From LGRD01 sp031415135 (lineage in GTDB: Bacteria > Pseudomonadota > Gammaproteobacteria > Burkholderiales > Burkholderiaceae_C), in contig JANORB010000128.1 of the NCBI GenBank assembly GCA_031415135.1, positions 1 to 42,017 of the forward strand: DNA of 42,017 nucleotides. The letters run 5' to 3'. The position numbers and the translations under genes were made by a program. The notes under the pieces were generated by a model. That model was not told the DNA's origin. It made no database searches and saw nothing but the letters and a program-made list of their open reading frames with translations. This document shows positions 7,226 to 15,403 of this stretch, one piece after another; the first letter of the stretch is position 1, and every line of letters starts with the position of its first letter.

Positions 7226-10200
7226 ATGTCCCACATCACCGGCACCGTTCAGGTCCTCGCAACGCCGCAGTCCATCGGGCCCGGCCTCACGGTCTTCAAT
7301 CCGCCGGCGGCACCGGGCGGCACCAAGCTGTTGATGCTGCATTTCCAGAACCCGAACTTCAAGCCGGGCGACAGCCTGCGCGTCGAGCTGGGCTACGCCA
7401 CCGACGTGTTCAGCGCCGCCGACGGCCCGGCCTTCTGGACCCGGCCGATCAACGTGTATGCGTTTCCGGCCGGTGTGCAGATCACCTACGTGAAAGCCGG
7501 CGCGGCGGTGGGCAACATCCAACTCGACCGCTTCGGCCGCGGCGAGCGGCATGCGGGCGAGACCGGCCACCCGAGCTTTTCAAACTGCGACCCGTTCTAC
7601 CAGGCGCCGGCTTACGTCGAACCCACCTACGACCCGTTCTGGTATTGCACCAACCCGCCGAACTGGGAAAACGCCGCCAGCGTGACCGATGCGAACGACG
7701 TGCGGGCACGTGTGGCGCGCAGCGTGGGCATGATCGTCATGGTCCACGGCAGCAACGTCTCCACCTGCTCGGTGACCCTGGTCGATGCCGACAAGGTGCT
7801 CACCGCCGGCCACTGCCACGACACCACGGAAGAAGCGCTGAGCGGCTCGATCATCTTCGACTACCAGACGCTGGCCGACGGCAGCCGGCCGCCCGGCTAC
7901 AGCCCGCGGGTCGTCAAGGTGAAGGCGGTGCTGGGCCGCAAGTTCAGCGGCTCCACGCTCGACTACAGCCTGCTGCAACTGACTGAGGCGCCGGTCGGCA
8001 TCCCGGCGATCCAGATGCGCAACGACCTGCCGCTGATCGGCGAAGCCGTGTTCGGCGTGCACCACCCGAACGGCGCGGTCAAGAAGCTGTCGGAACCGCA
8101 CGCCTCGGGCTTCTCGCACGTCACCGGCAGCGCGCTGGGCGGCATCAACGTGCCGTCGAGTTTCGACGTGTCGGGCGGCAGTTCGGGCTCGGGTCTGTTC
8201 GACGCCGCCGGGCGCATCGTCGGCATCCTGTCGCTGGGTGCGCCGTGCGCGAGCCCGGGCTCGCCGCTGGCCTACAGCCCGACGCGCAACGTGCTGGCCG
8301 ACCTGGTGCCGGTGCCGCCACCGGCCGTCAACCGCGACGTGATGCTGGTGTTCGACCGCTCCGGCAGCATGAACATGAACGACGGCAGCGGCCGCAAAAA
8401 GATCGACGCCGCGCGCGATGCGGTGTCGCTGTTCGTGCAACTGGTGCGTGCTGGCACCGGCAACCGCGCGGGGCTGGTGTCGTTCAGCACCTCGGCCAGC
8501 GCACCGGTCGACTTCGCGCTGGCCAACGTCACCGCGGCCAACAAGACGGCGCTGGTCGGCCCGCCGCCTTATTCGGGCGGCAAGGTCGGCGCGCTCGTGC
8601 CCGGTGGCATGACGAGCATCGGCGGCGGGCTTGACGCCGCGCGCGCGCAGTTCCCGCTGGCGGGCACCAACCCCCGGGCCATCCTGCTGCTCACCGACGG
8701 CCTGCAAAACCAGCCACCGAGCATCGCCACCGTCGAGCCGTCGCTGGCCGGCATCACGCTGCACGCGATCGGCTTCGGCACCGAGTCCAACCTCGACGGC
8801 GCGCTGCTCAGCGCGCTGACGGCGGCGCACGGCGGCCAGTACATGCGGGCCGGAGGCGGCCTGGCGCTGCAAAAGTTTTTCTCCAGCGCGTTCGGCAACA
8901 TCTTCGAGAACGGCGTGCTGTTCGATCCGGAATTCGACCTGCCCGCCAACCAGGCCGGCGCGCCGATGACGTTCAAGGTCTGCGGTGAAACGGCGCTTAC
9001 CGCCGTGGCCGGCTGGGACGCCAAGGGCGCCGGCCTGTTGCTGGAGTTGACCACGCCGGGCGGTGTGGTCATCACCAGCGGCGCGCCCACGGTCGAATCC
9101 AACAGCGGCAGCACCTGGACCTTTCTGCGCGTGCCGCTGCCGATTGCCGGCGCGCGCAACGGCGCCTGGAGCGTGCGCGTGGTGCGGCCGGGCGGCGGTG
9201 GCGAGTTCCCACCGCCCTCGCCGGCCCTGCGCTACTTCATCAACGTCATTCCGTCCGGCGGCCCGAAGCTGCTGCGCCAGCCCGACGCGCGGCGCTACTA
9301 CACCGGCGACACGATCAACCCGGTGATGATGCTGCGCTACGACGACGGCAGCTGGCCCGAAGACATCGCCATGGCCATGAGCCTGACGCGGCCCGACACC
9401 AGCGTCGGCAACCTGCTGGCCAAGGCCGGGCTGGGGGCGGCGGGCAGCGTTGATGCCGACGGCATTTCGCCACGCCATGCCACGCTGATGGCGCTTGAAA
9501 CATCGAGCGGAAAACCGGTTGCGAACTACGGCCAGTCGCAGTTCAAGCTCAGCGCCGACAGCGAGCACACCGAAGGCCGGTTCGAGTCCGGCGGCACGCT
9601 GGGCCTGAGCCTGCCGGAGGTGCTGACGGTCGAAGGCAACTACAGCTTTCACGTGAAGGCGAGCTACGGCGGGGGTTGTTCGGGTGTGCGCGAGCACCTG
9701 TGGTCGCTGCACATCGACGTCGGCATCGACCCGGGCAAGACGGGCGTCACCACCACGCCTCTTGGCGATGGCCCTGACGGCAGCACCAACGTGCGCGTGA
9801 CCTTCACGCCGCGCGACCGCTATGGCAACCTGCTCGGCCCGGGCCGGCTCGATGCCTTCACCGCCGAGCCGGTGCCCGGCAGCCAGCCCACCGGCCCGGT
9901 CACCGATGTGGGTGGCGGCGCCTACCAGGTCGATGTGCGCGTCGACCCGGGCTCGCTCGGCCCGCCGCAAGTGGGCATCGCCCAGCCCGGGCGCCCGGTG
10001 GTGGTGGTGACGCCGGCGGACTTCAAGCTGTTCATCTACGGCGTCAAGTTCGTCTGCGGCGTGCAGCCCGCCGATTGCCACTGCGACTGCGCGCCGGTAC
10101 GGCCCGGCAGCTATTCGACCGAGATCAACATCCTCAACCCGACCGGCAAAGAGGCGCCGGTGCTGACGCGGCCGGTGCCGGTCGTGGTGGCCGGTGCCGC

Positions 10201-10471
10201 CTCGGGCCGCGAGCCGCGCTTGAACGGGCCCGGCAAAATTTCAGTGGTGAAGCTGCCAGCCCATGGCGCGACCATGAGCGATTGCTGCCGCATCCTCGAA
10301 CTGGTGCTCGGCGCCGTGCCCGCAGGGCCGGTGCCGCTGACCATCGGCTTCCTGGAGATCGTCAGCACGGTCGAGCTGGACGTGACGGCGGTCTACACCG
10401 CCAGCGGCGCGCCCGGTTCGACGCCGTCGATCTCGGTGAACCGGATATCGGCGCGGCCCTTGGTGGTGTGA
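7226..10471 (+). CDS. Trypsin-fold protease - VWA fusion with the same Cys-rich C-terminal domain
   Basis: This 1081-residue protein starts at ATG 7226 after agggagggg. No signal peptide is visible. Domains in order: an N-terminal beta-rich region (1-150), then a chymotrypsin/lysyl-endopeptidase-like protease (about 160-345). The protease has an apparent complete triad: His196 in VLTAGHC, Asp246 in STLDYSLLQL and Ser320 in GGSSGSGLF. 'FGVHHPNG..KKLS' also recalls lysyl endopeptidases. A VWA domain follows (about 370-560) with an intact MIDAS: D377-x-S379-x-S381, T463 in GGMTSIGG and D491 in LLLTDGLQ. Beta-sandwich-like segments run to about 930. The C-terminal domain (934-1081) repeats that of the preceding protein, with Cys944, 951/953/955 and 1020/1021. 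It probably cleaves a protein substrate selected through VWA or C-terminal contacts; the target is unknown. Confidence 0.85.
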   Translation: MSHITGTVQVLATPQSIGPGLTVFNPPAAPGGTKLLMLHFQNPNFKPGDSLRVELGYATDVFSAADGPAFWTRPINVYAFPAGVQITYVKAGAAVGNIQLDRFGRGERHAGETGHPSFSNCDPFYQAPAYVEPTYDPFWYCTNPPNWENAASVTDANDVRARVARSVGMIVMVHGSNVSTCSVTLVDADKVLTAGHCHDTTEEALSGSIIFDYQTLADGSRPPGYSPRVVKVKAVLGRKFSGSTLDYSLLQLTEAPVGIPAIQMRNDLPLIGEAVFGVHHPNGAVKKLSEPHASGFSHVTGSALGGINVPSSFDVSGGSSGSGLFDAAGRIVGILSLGAPCASPGSPLAYSPTRNVLADLVPVPPPAVNRDVMLVFDRSGSMNMNDGSGRKKIDAARDAVSLFVQLVRAGTGNRAGLVSFSTSASAPVDFALANVTAANKTALVGPPPYSGGKVGALVPGGMTSIGGGLDAARAQFPLAGTNPRAILLLTDGLQNQPPSIATVEPSLAGITLHAIGFGTESNLDGALLSALTAAHGGQYMRAGGGLALQKFFSSAFGNIFENGVLFDPEFDLPANQAGAPMTFKVCGETALTAVAGWDAKGAGLLLELTTPGGVVITSGAPTVESNSGSTWTFLRVPLPIAGARNGAWSVRVVRPGGGGEFPPPSPALRYFINVIPSGGPKLLRQPDARRYYTGDTINPVMMLRYDDGSWPEDIAMAMSLTRPDTSVGNLLAKAGLGAAGSVDADGISPRHATLMALETSSGKPVANYGQSQFKLSADSEHTEGRFESGGTLGLSLPEVLTVEGNYSFHVKASYGGGCSGVREHLWSLHIDVGIDPGKTGVTTTPLGDGPDGSTNVRVTFTPRDRYGNLLGPGRLDAFTAEPVPGSQPTGPVTDVGGGAYQVDVRVDPGSLGPPQVGIAQPGRPVVVVTPADFKLFIYGVKFVCGVQPADCHCDCAPVRPGSYSTEINILNPTGKEAPVLTRPVPVVVAGAASGREPRLNGPGKISVVKLPAHGATMSDCCRILELVLGAVPAGPVPLTIGFLEIVSTVELDVTAVYTASGAPGSTPSISVNRISARPLVV

Positions 10472-10578
10472 CCTGCGGGGATCGTGCTTCGCGTTCAGCC
10501 TGCCGGCGCACGGCGGGCGATGCTAAGGTCAGGGCTTCGGTGCGCCACGCGGCGCGCAGCCGCCCGGAGAAGCCGCCC

Positions 10579-11055
10579 ATGCTGTATGCGTTGTTGAAGG
10601 CCGTTCACCTGCTGTCCATCGTGGTCTGGGTCGGTGGCATGTTTTTTACGCTGTACTGCCTGCGGCCCGCGCTGGCCGCGCTCGACGGGCCGCTGCGGGT
10701 GCGCTTGATGCTCGCCACGCTGGGCCGCTTTTTCAAGGTGGTGCTGGTGGCCGCGGGCCTGGTGCTGGCCACCGGCGGGTGGATGATCGGCAGCGCCTCG
10801 CGCGACGCGGCGCAGGCCGGCGCCAACTTCAACATGCCGCTGGACTGGACCGTGATGGCCGTGCTGGGCGGGCTGATGGTGGCGATCTTCGGCCACATCC
10901 GCTTCGTGCTGTTCAGGCGCCTGGAGCGCGCCGCGAATGCGCAGCTCTGGCCGGTGGGCGCGCAGGCGCTGGGCAGCATTCGAAGCTGGGTGCTGGTGAA
11001 CCTGGTGCTGGGTGTCGTCATCATCGTGGTGACGCGGCTCGGCGCGGTGAGCTGA
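10579..11055 (+). CDS. CopD-like integral membrane protein
   Basis: This 158-residue membrane protein has four hydrophobic segments. It begins LLKAVHLLSIVVWVGGMFF, continues with KVVLVAAGLVLATGGWMI and ends with VLVNLVLGVVIIVVTRLG. The 'K..H....VWVGG..F' opening with its buried His is the signature of the CopD/DUF-type family linked to copper handling or heme-like cofactors. The start at 10579 is preceded by ggaga. It lies 107 bases after the protease-VWA gene on the same strand, and the next gene follows closely. A specific link to copper is not shown here, because no copC or copper oxidase gene is nearby. Confidence 0.75.
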   Translation: MLYALLKAVHLLSIVVWVGGMFFTLYCLRPALAALDGPLRVRLMLATLGRFFKVVLVAAGLVLATGGWMIGSASRDAAQAGANFNMPLDWTVMAVLGGLMVAIFGHIRFVLFRRLERAANAQLWPVGAQALGSIRSWVLVNLVLGVVIIVVTRLGAVS

Positions 11056-11077
11056 CCCCTGCCTGCCGGAGCGCCGC

Positions 11078-11758
11078 GTGCAAAGCCCGCCTGAAATCCT
11101 TGCGCAGCTGCCCTTGTTTCCGCTCCAAAGCGTGCTGTTCCCCGGTGGGCTGCTGCCGCTGCGGATCTTCGAGGTGCGCTACCTCGACATGATCGGCCGC
11201 TGCCACAAGGCGGGCGCGCCGTTCGGCGTGGTGTGCCTGAGCCAGGGCTCCGAAGTGCGCCGGCCGCCGCAGCCCGGCGAAGCGCCCGGCCCGGCGGGCG
11301 ACGGGTTTGCCAACGAGGCGTTTTTCGATGTCGGCACGCTCGCGCGCATCGACGAGTTGACCCGTCCGCAGCCCGGCCTGATGGTGATTCGCTGCAGCGG
11401 CACGCAACGCTTTCGGGTGCGCCGCAGCGAGCTGCTGAAACACGGCCTGTGGACCGGCGACGTGGCGCTGATGGCCGCCGATGCGGCGGTGGCGGTGCCG
11501 GACGACCTGGCGCCCACGCGCGCGGCGCTGCAGCATCTGCTGGCCCGCATCGAAGCGCAGTTCGAGTCGCCCACCGACCTGCCACTGCTCAAACCGTACC
11601 AGTGGGACGACTGCGGCTGGCTCGCCAACCGCTGGTGCGAACTGCTGCCGCTGAACCCCGAACTGAAGCAACGCCTCATGGCGCTGGACAACCCGCTGCT
11701 GCGCCTGGAACTGGTGGCCGACGCGCTGGGGCAAATCGGGTTCGAGCTGCCGCAATAG
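11078..11758 (+). CDS. LON N-terminal (substrate-binding) domain protein
   Basis: This 226-residue protein has the stand-alone LON substrate-binding domain. It opens LPLFPLQSVLFPGGLLPLRI and continues FEVRYLDMIGRC, then 'FGVVCLSQGSEV' and 'DVGTLARIDEL'. No AAA or protease part is present. A GTG start at 11078 is used, because no ATG precedes the conserved region. Small LON-domain proteins of this sort are common in proteobacteria and their function is not settled; a role in protein recognition is assumed from the Lon N-domain. The gene is 22 bases after the CopD-like gene and is probably co-transcribed with it. Confidence 0.82.
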   Translation: MQSPPEILAQLPLFPLQSVLFPGGLLPLRIFEVRYLDMIGRCHKAGAPFGVVCLSQGSEVRRPPQPGEAPGPAGDGFANEAFFDVGTLARIDELTRPQPGLMVIRCSGTQRFRVRRSELLKHGLWTGDVALMAADAAVAVPDDLAPTRAALQHLLARIEAQFESPTDLPLLKPYQWDDCGWLANRWCELLPLNPELKQRLMALDNPLLRLELVADALGQIGFELPQ

Positions 11759-11792
11759 CGCGCAGTGGACATTCTCCGCAACAAGGAACGTG

Positions 11793-12239
11793 ATGAAAAT
11801 CCTCATGCTGCACGGCATCAACCACAACATGTTCGGCCAGCGCGACCCGGCCCAGTACGGCAGCATCACACTGGCCGAGATCGACGCGCAACTCCAAGCG
11901 CTGGGCCAGCAACTCGGCGCCGAGGTCACGAGCTTCCAGACCAACGCCGAAGGTGCGATGTGCGAGCGCATCCACCAGGCGTTCACCGAACGCATGGACG
12001 CGGTGCTGATCAACGCCGGTGCCTGGACCCATTACAGCCACGGCATCCGTGACGCGCTGGCGATCCTCAGCTGCCCGATCGTCGAGCTGCACATGTCCAA
12101 CATCCACGCGCGCGAGGCGTTTCGCCATGTGTCGGTGTTCGCCGAAATCGTCAAGGGCCAGATCTGCGGCTTCGGTGTCGACAGCTACCTGCTGGGCTTG
12201 CGCGCCGCCGTGTCGGCCGTGAACGCCGGCAAGGCCTGA
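11793..12239 (+). CDS. aroQ: Type II 3-dehydroquinate dehydratase (AroQ family, variant)
   Basis: This 148-residue protein is of normal family length. It keeps the loop Arg17 and Tyr22 (FGQRDPAQYG), the INAGAWTHYSHGIRDA segment and the catalytic His in ELHMSNIHAREAFR. These identify a type II dehydroquinase that interconverts 3-dehydroquinate and 3-dehydroshikimate in the cytoplasm. The first loop is unusual: the common NGPNLN reads HGINHN here, though both Asn residues are kept. ATG at 11793 is preferred over the GTG one codon upstream because aaggaacg precedes it at suitable spacing. A shikimate-dehydrogenase-like gene begins 11 bases after the stop, so the two form a pathway pair. The pair may be catabolic or paralogous rather than the housekeeping aro genes. 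Confidence 0.85.
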   Translation: MKILMLHGINHNMFGQRDPAQYGSITLAEIDAQLQALGQQLGAEVTSFQTNAEGAMCERIHQAFTERMDAVLINAGAWTHYSHGIRDALAILSCPIVELHMSNIHAREAFRHVSVFAEIVKGQICGFGVDSYLLGLRAAVSAVNAGKA

Positions 12240-12250
12240 AAGGGGGCGCG

Positions 12251-13084
12251 ATGATTCGTGGCACGACGGCGCTGGTCGCCCACATCGGCTTCCCGACCCA
12301 CGCGTTCAAGGCGCCGCTGATCTACAACCCTTACTTCGAGCAGGCCGGGGTCGATGCGGTGGTCGTGCCGATGGGCTGCCGGGCCGAGCACTACCCGGCA
12401 TTCCTGAAGGCGGTGTTCACGCTGGCCAACATTCGCGGCGCGCTGATCACCATGCCGCACAAGGTCACGACCGTGGCGCTGCTCGACGAGGCCTCGCCGG
12501 CCGTGAAGATTGCCGGCGCGTGCAACGCCGTGCGGCGCGCCGACGACGGCCGCTTGCAGGGCGACCTGTTCGACGGCGAAGGCTTTGTGCGCGGCCTGCT
12601 GCGCAAGGGCTGCCGCTTGCAAGCCCAGCGGGTGCTGGTGGTCGGCTGCGGCGGCGTGGGCTCGGCCATCGCGGCGTCGCTGGCGGCGGCGGGCATCGGC
12701 GCGATCAGCCTGTTCGATGCGCGCGCCGCGTCGGCCGACGAACTGGGCCAGCGCCTGAGCACCCACTGCCCCGCCCTGCGGGTCACGACCGGCCTCAACG
12801 ACCCCGCCGGCCACGGCCTGGTGGTGAACGCCACGCCGATGGGCATGAACGATGGCGACCCGATGCCAATGGACGTGGCGCGCATCGCGCCCCAGGCCTT
12901 TGTCGGCGAGGTGGTGATGAAGCAGGAGATGACGGCGTTCCTGAAGGCCGCGCAAGCGCGCGGCTGCCGCTTCCAGGTGGGCTCGGACATGCTGTTCGAG
13001 CAGATTCCGGCCTACCTCGAGTTTTTCGGCTTCCCCGGCACGACGCCGGAACACCTGCGCGCCGTGGCCCGCCTGAGCTATTGA
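12251..13084 (+). CDS. Shikimate/quinate dehydrogenase-like protein
   Basis: This 277-residue protein has the AroE two-domain plan. The catalytic Lys71 is in ITMPHKVTTV, the second catalytic Asp108 in GDLFDGEGF, and the 'AGACNAV' strand is present. The NADP(H) glycine loop GCGGVGSA lies near 132-139. It should catalyse NAD(P)-linked oxidoreduction of a shikimate- or quinate-like acid. The N-terminal substrate motif differs from AroE: the usual 'HS.SP..HN' reads HAFKAPLIYN, losing both serines that bind the substrate carboxylate. The true substrate may therefore differ. ATG 12251 follows gaaaggggg. It lies 11 bases after aroQ and its last 7 bases overlap a convergent small gene. Confidence 0.8.
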   Translation: MIRGTTALVAHIGFPTHAFKAPLIYNPYFEQAGVDAVVVPMGCRAEHYPAFLKAVFTLANIRGALITMPHKVTTVALLDEASPAVKIAGACNAVRRADDGRLQGDLFDGEGFVRGLLRKGCRLQAQRVLVVGCGGVGSAIAASLAAAGIGAISLFDARAASADELGQRLSTHCPALRVTTGLNDPAGHGLVVNATPMGMNDGDPMPMDVARIAPQAFVGEVVMKQEMTAFLKAAQARGCRFQVGSDMLFEQIPAYLEFFGFPGTTPEHLRAVARLSY

Positions 13085-13359
13085 CGGCCCAGCCGTTCGA
13101 TCTCGCTGCGCAGCATGCGCTCGCGCACACCCTGGCCTTGCAGGTTGATGAAGGTGACGACACCGTGGATCGCAAGGCCCAGGCCCCAGCCCCACAGCGG
13201 GAAATGCGACCACCGGCTGCCGCCCTGCACGCTGCCGAGCACGAACAGCCCCAGGTTGACCAGCACGAACACCAGCGCGTGGGTGTAGAAGCCGAGCTTG
13301 ATGCCGACGCGGCGGCGCGCGCGGGCGTGGAGGTCGTCGGCGGTCGGCAAGGTGTTCAT
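13078..13359 (-). CDS. 2TM-domain small membrane protein
   Basis: This 93-residue protein starts MNTLPTADDLHARARRRVGI. The pattern 'A..RV..K.GFY.H...FV.VN' followed by 'W...P..GWG.GL..HG' is the 2TM domain. Two helices lie at about 22-44 and 53-73, with a charged C-terminal tail (RERMLRSEIERLGRQ). This domain occurs alone or attached to histidine kinases; here it stands alone. A longer frame upstream (13503) is low-complexity and is not supported. The upstream interval 13360-13627 (268 bases) holds no convincing gene. Confidence 0.78.
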   Translation of the reverse strand: MNTLPTADDLHARARRRVGIKLGFYTHALVFVLVNLGLFVLGSVQGGSRWSHFPLWGWGLGLAIHGVVTFINLQGQGVRERMLRSEIERLGRQ

Positions 13360-13627
13360 GGCAGCTCTCGGTTCGGTTGCAGTGCACGCAGTGTGTTTTG
13401 GCGATCGGCGTGGCGCGGCCGGCGTGCGACGAGGCCGCATGGCCTGCGACGAAAGCGCACACAGCAGGCGCGAAGTGAGGCGTGCGGCCGCCGGCGTGCC
13501 CACGCACTGGCCGATCCGCTGCGGGAAACTCCGTGAGGAATGCGAGCACTTGCCTGGGTGGCACGACAGCCGACCTGTTTTCGCCTTCGTGACGGGCGTG
13601 TCGCGCGCAGGTCGGGCCTGAACCCGG

Positions 13628-14005
13628 TTATGGGGGCGGCCAGGCCCACCGAGCGTAGGCGAACACGATGGCCAGGCAGAACAGGGTGCCGAAGATGAGC
13701 TTGTTGTGCCGCGCCAGCCACAGCGGCAGGTAGATGTCGAAGTTGTCGTGCCGCTCGTGCGTGAAGCGCGCCGCCAGGCTCGTCAGCGGGCAGCGCCACC
13801 GATTGACCACCAGGATGGCAACCTCGACCAGCACGATGCCGATGAGCCAGGCCGCGGCGCTGTGTTTGCCCAGCCAGGACACCACCGGAATGGCCAGGAT
13901 GCAGCCGGCGAAAAATGCCCACGCGATGGTGTGGGCGACCTTGACCGCCACCAGCGCGGTTGACCGGCCGCGGGTCGGCTCGATGGAGGGGTTGGGTGTG
14001 TTCAT
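13628..14005 (-). CDS. Conserved membrane protein of unknown function (three TM segments)
   Basis: This 125-residue protein starts at 14005 (MNTPNPSIEPTRGRSTAL). There are three hydrophobic stretches: KVAHTIAWAFFAGCILAIPV, AAWLIGIVLVEVAILVVN and LIFGTLFCLAIVFAYARWAW. Between the second and third is a distinctive conserved-looking loop, 'RWRCPLTSLAARFTHERHDN' followed by FDIYLPLWLARHNK. I do not know a named family or function. The N-terminal PNPSIEPT peptide recurs at the starts of unrelated proteins in this bacterial group (from memory) and may come from a repeated DNA element rather than from the family. Confidence 0.6.
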   Translation of the reverse strand: MNTPNPSIEPTRGRSTALVAVKVAHTIAWAFFAGCILAIPVVSWLGKHSAAAWLIGIVLVEVAILVVNRWRCPLTSLAARFTHERHDNFDIYLPLWLARHNKLIFGTLFCLAIVFAYARWAWPPP

Positions 14006-14112
14006 GAGCGCAGTGGACGGTGGCGCGCCACGGCCTGTTGCGCTGCCTGCAACGGCCAACGTACCACCCGTTGGCTTGCGAGCAGAGGGGTGTCAGCGGA
14101 CATGTTCGCAGC

Positions 14113-14637
14113 TCATTTTTCAGCGGTTCCGGAACGCGCCAGACGATGGGCGGCTGCGCGCAAGAGTACCCGAGAGTAGAGCTTGTGGAAGCCGAGCAGC
14201 GCGCGGAAGGCGGCCCCCATTTTTGCCTCGCCGGAGCGTTTGTCGACGATCGGAACCACGGCCGACCCGAAGTACAGGCGCGTGCTTCGATCGCCCGGGT
14301 TGGCGGCGCTCATCAGCCACGACCGGGTGCGCCCCTGGAAATCCGACAGGAGTATCTGATTGGGCCCGCGAGCCTCGACATTCCAGGCCGCGAACGAAGC
14401 GATTCTTCCGCAGGCCAGTTCTGCGGCCTGCGCGTCGGTCGACGGTCGCGCAACGAACCACGACAGCAGCAAGCGCTCAAGCTTGAATACCGCGGTGGTG
14501 TAGAAGGCCTCGACGTACTCGGCCTGCGAGACCGGCCTGGCCAGCTCAACAACGTAGCAGTCAGCGTAGCCGCCCGCGCCCAGGCAACGCAGCAGCAGGG
14601 CATCGTCGGGCAACTCGCAGGCTTGCACAGAGGTCAT
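14113..14637 (-). CDS. Conserved hypothetical protein
   Basis: This 174-residue soluble protein starts MTSVQACELPDDALLLRCLG. It has the regions 'GGYADCYVVELARPVS.AEYVEAFYTTAVFKLERLLL', 'ILLSDFQGRTRSWL', 'TRLYFGSAVVP' and FRALLGFHKLYSRVLL. The DFQGRTRSW and YFGSAV pieces suggest a START/SRPBCC-like or DUF2867-like beta fold, but I cannot name the family with certainty. No signal peptide or membrane helix is seen. It lies in a run of small minus-strand genes without tight coupling. Confidence 0.6.
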   Translation of the reverse strand: MTSVQACELPDDALLLRCLGAGGYADCYVVELARPVSQAEYVEAFYTTAVFKLERLLLSWFVARPSTDAQAAELACGRIASFAAWNVEARGPNQILLSDFQGRTRSWLMSAANPGDRSTRLYFGSAVVPIVDKRSGEAKMGAAFRALLGFHKLYSRVLLRAAAHRLARSGTAEK

Positions 14638-14797
14638 GGTTGCGGACGCGCTTCGACGTCAACGTTTGAGTTCCGCGACGGCTGAAGGCAGTCTGCAGCA
14701 GAGGGTTTCATCGACTGGTGAGGCCATGAGAACACCAGTGCGCCTTCATCCGCGACAGGCGTGTCGACCCGGTGGCGCAGCCGTCGAGCCCGCACGC

Positions 14798-15295
14798 TTA
14801 CCTCCGCTCGGCGGTGGCCGCCTGCGGGATTGCCGTGGCTTGCGACCAGACGGCTTGCCAACGCCCGTCCCGCGGTTCGTACGAGTCGGTGTGCCAGCAC
14901 ACGACCACCGTGCCCGACGGGAACTCCAGGCAGGCCTTGTAGCGAACGATGGCCATGCCCGAAGACAGCCTGACCTCGATGTCTTGAGGTTCCCACCGCA
15001 CGTAGCGCAAGGCTCCCGACGCCACCGCCGAAAGATAGGCTTCGCGCTTGAAAGACTTCCCGCCCGGCGTGACCAGGTGGTATTGCGGCGCGTGAAGCCG
15101 TTCGGCAAGCTCCATGTTCTGCGCGACCAGGGCCTGGGTTCTCTCGCGCTCCAATTCGCGGAAGTAGTCCGCGCTGACAGCGAACCCGGCGCCTTGCTCG
15201 GCAGTGACCATTTGAGTTGTCGGGTTCGGGGTTGGGGTGTCGTATTGAAGTGAGCCCATCGCGCCCGATGGCGTTGGTGGGCTTGGTGCGATCAT
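14798..15295 (-). CDS. SnoaL/NTF2-like (DUF4440-type) protein
   Basis: Up to 165 residues. The core from about residue 43 onward (ADYFRELERERTQALVAQNM, then 'LAERLHAPQYHLVTPGGKSF', KREAYLSAVASGALRYVRWE) is the cone-shaped NTF2 fold found in DUF4440 proteins. This is followed by 'VRLSSGMAIVRYKACLEF', CWHTDSYEPRDGRWQAVWSQ and a short tail. The start is uncertain: 15295 gives a 28-residue Pro/Thr-rich leader, while ATG 15211 removes it and leaves 137 residues that fit the family length better. A typical role is small-molecule binding or isomerase-like chemistry, but the substrate is unknown. Confidence 0.62.
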   Translation of the reverse strand: MIAPSPPTPSGAMGSLQYDTPTPNPTTQMVTAEQGAGFAVSADYFRELERERTQALVAQNMELAERLHAPQYHLVTPGGKSFKREAYLSAVASGALRYVRWEPQDIEVRLSSGMAIVRYKACLEFPSGTVVVCWHTDSYEPRDGRWQAVWSQATAIPQAATAERR

Positions 15296-15403
15296 CGATC
15301 ATGGCACTCGTCCCACGGTTCACCTTGCATGGTGCCGCAACATGGCGATTTTTTTGGTGCCGGTCATGTCGAAATGGTTGGCACATCAAATTGAGTGTGA
15401 AGA

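Noticed and set aside
5451..10471. A MoxR-VWA chaperone system
   Set aside because: There is no AAA/MoxR ATPase gene next to the VWA genes, and the domain set differs.
13360..13627. A small gene in the interval between the 2TM and membrane-protein genes
   Set aside because: Possible frames lack family features and ribosome sites; nothing supportable was seen.
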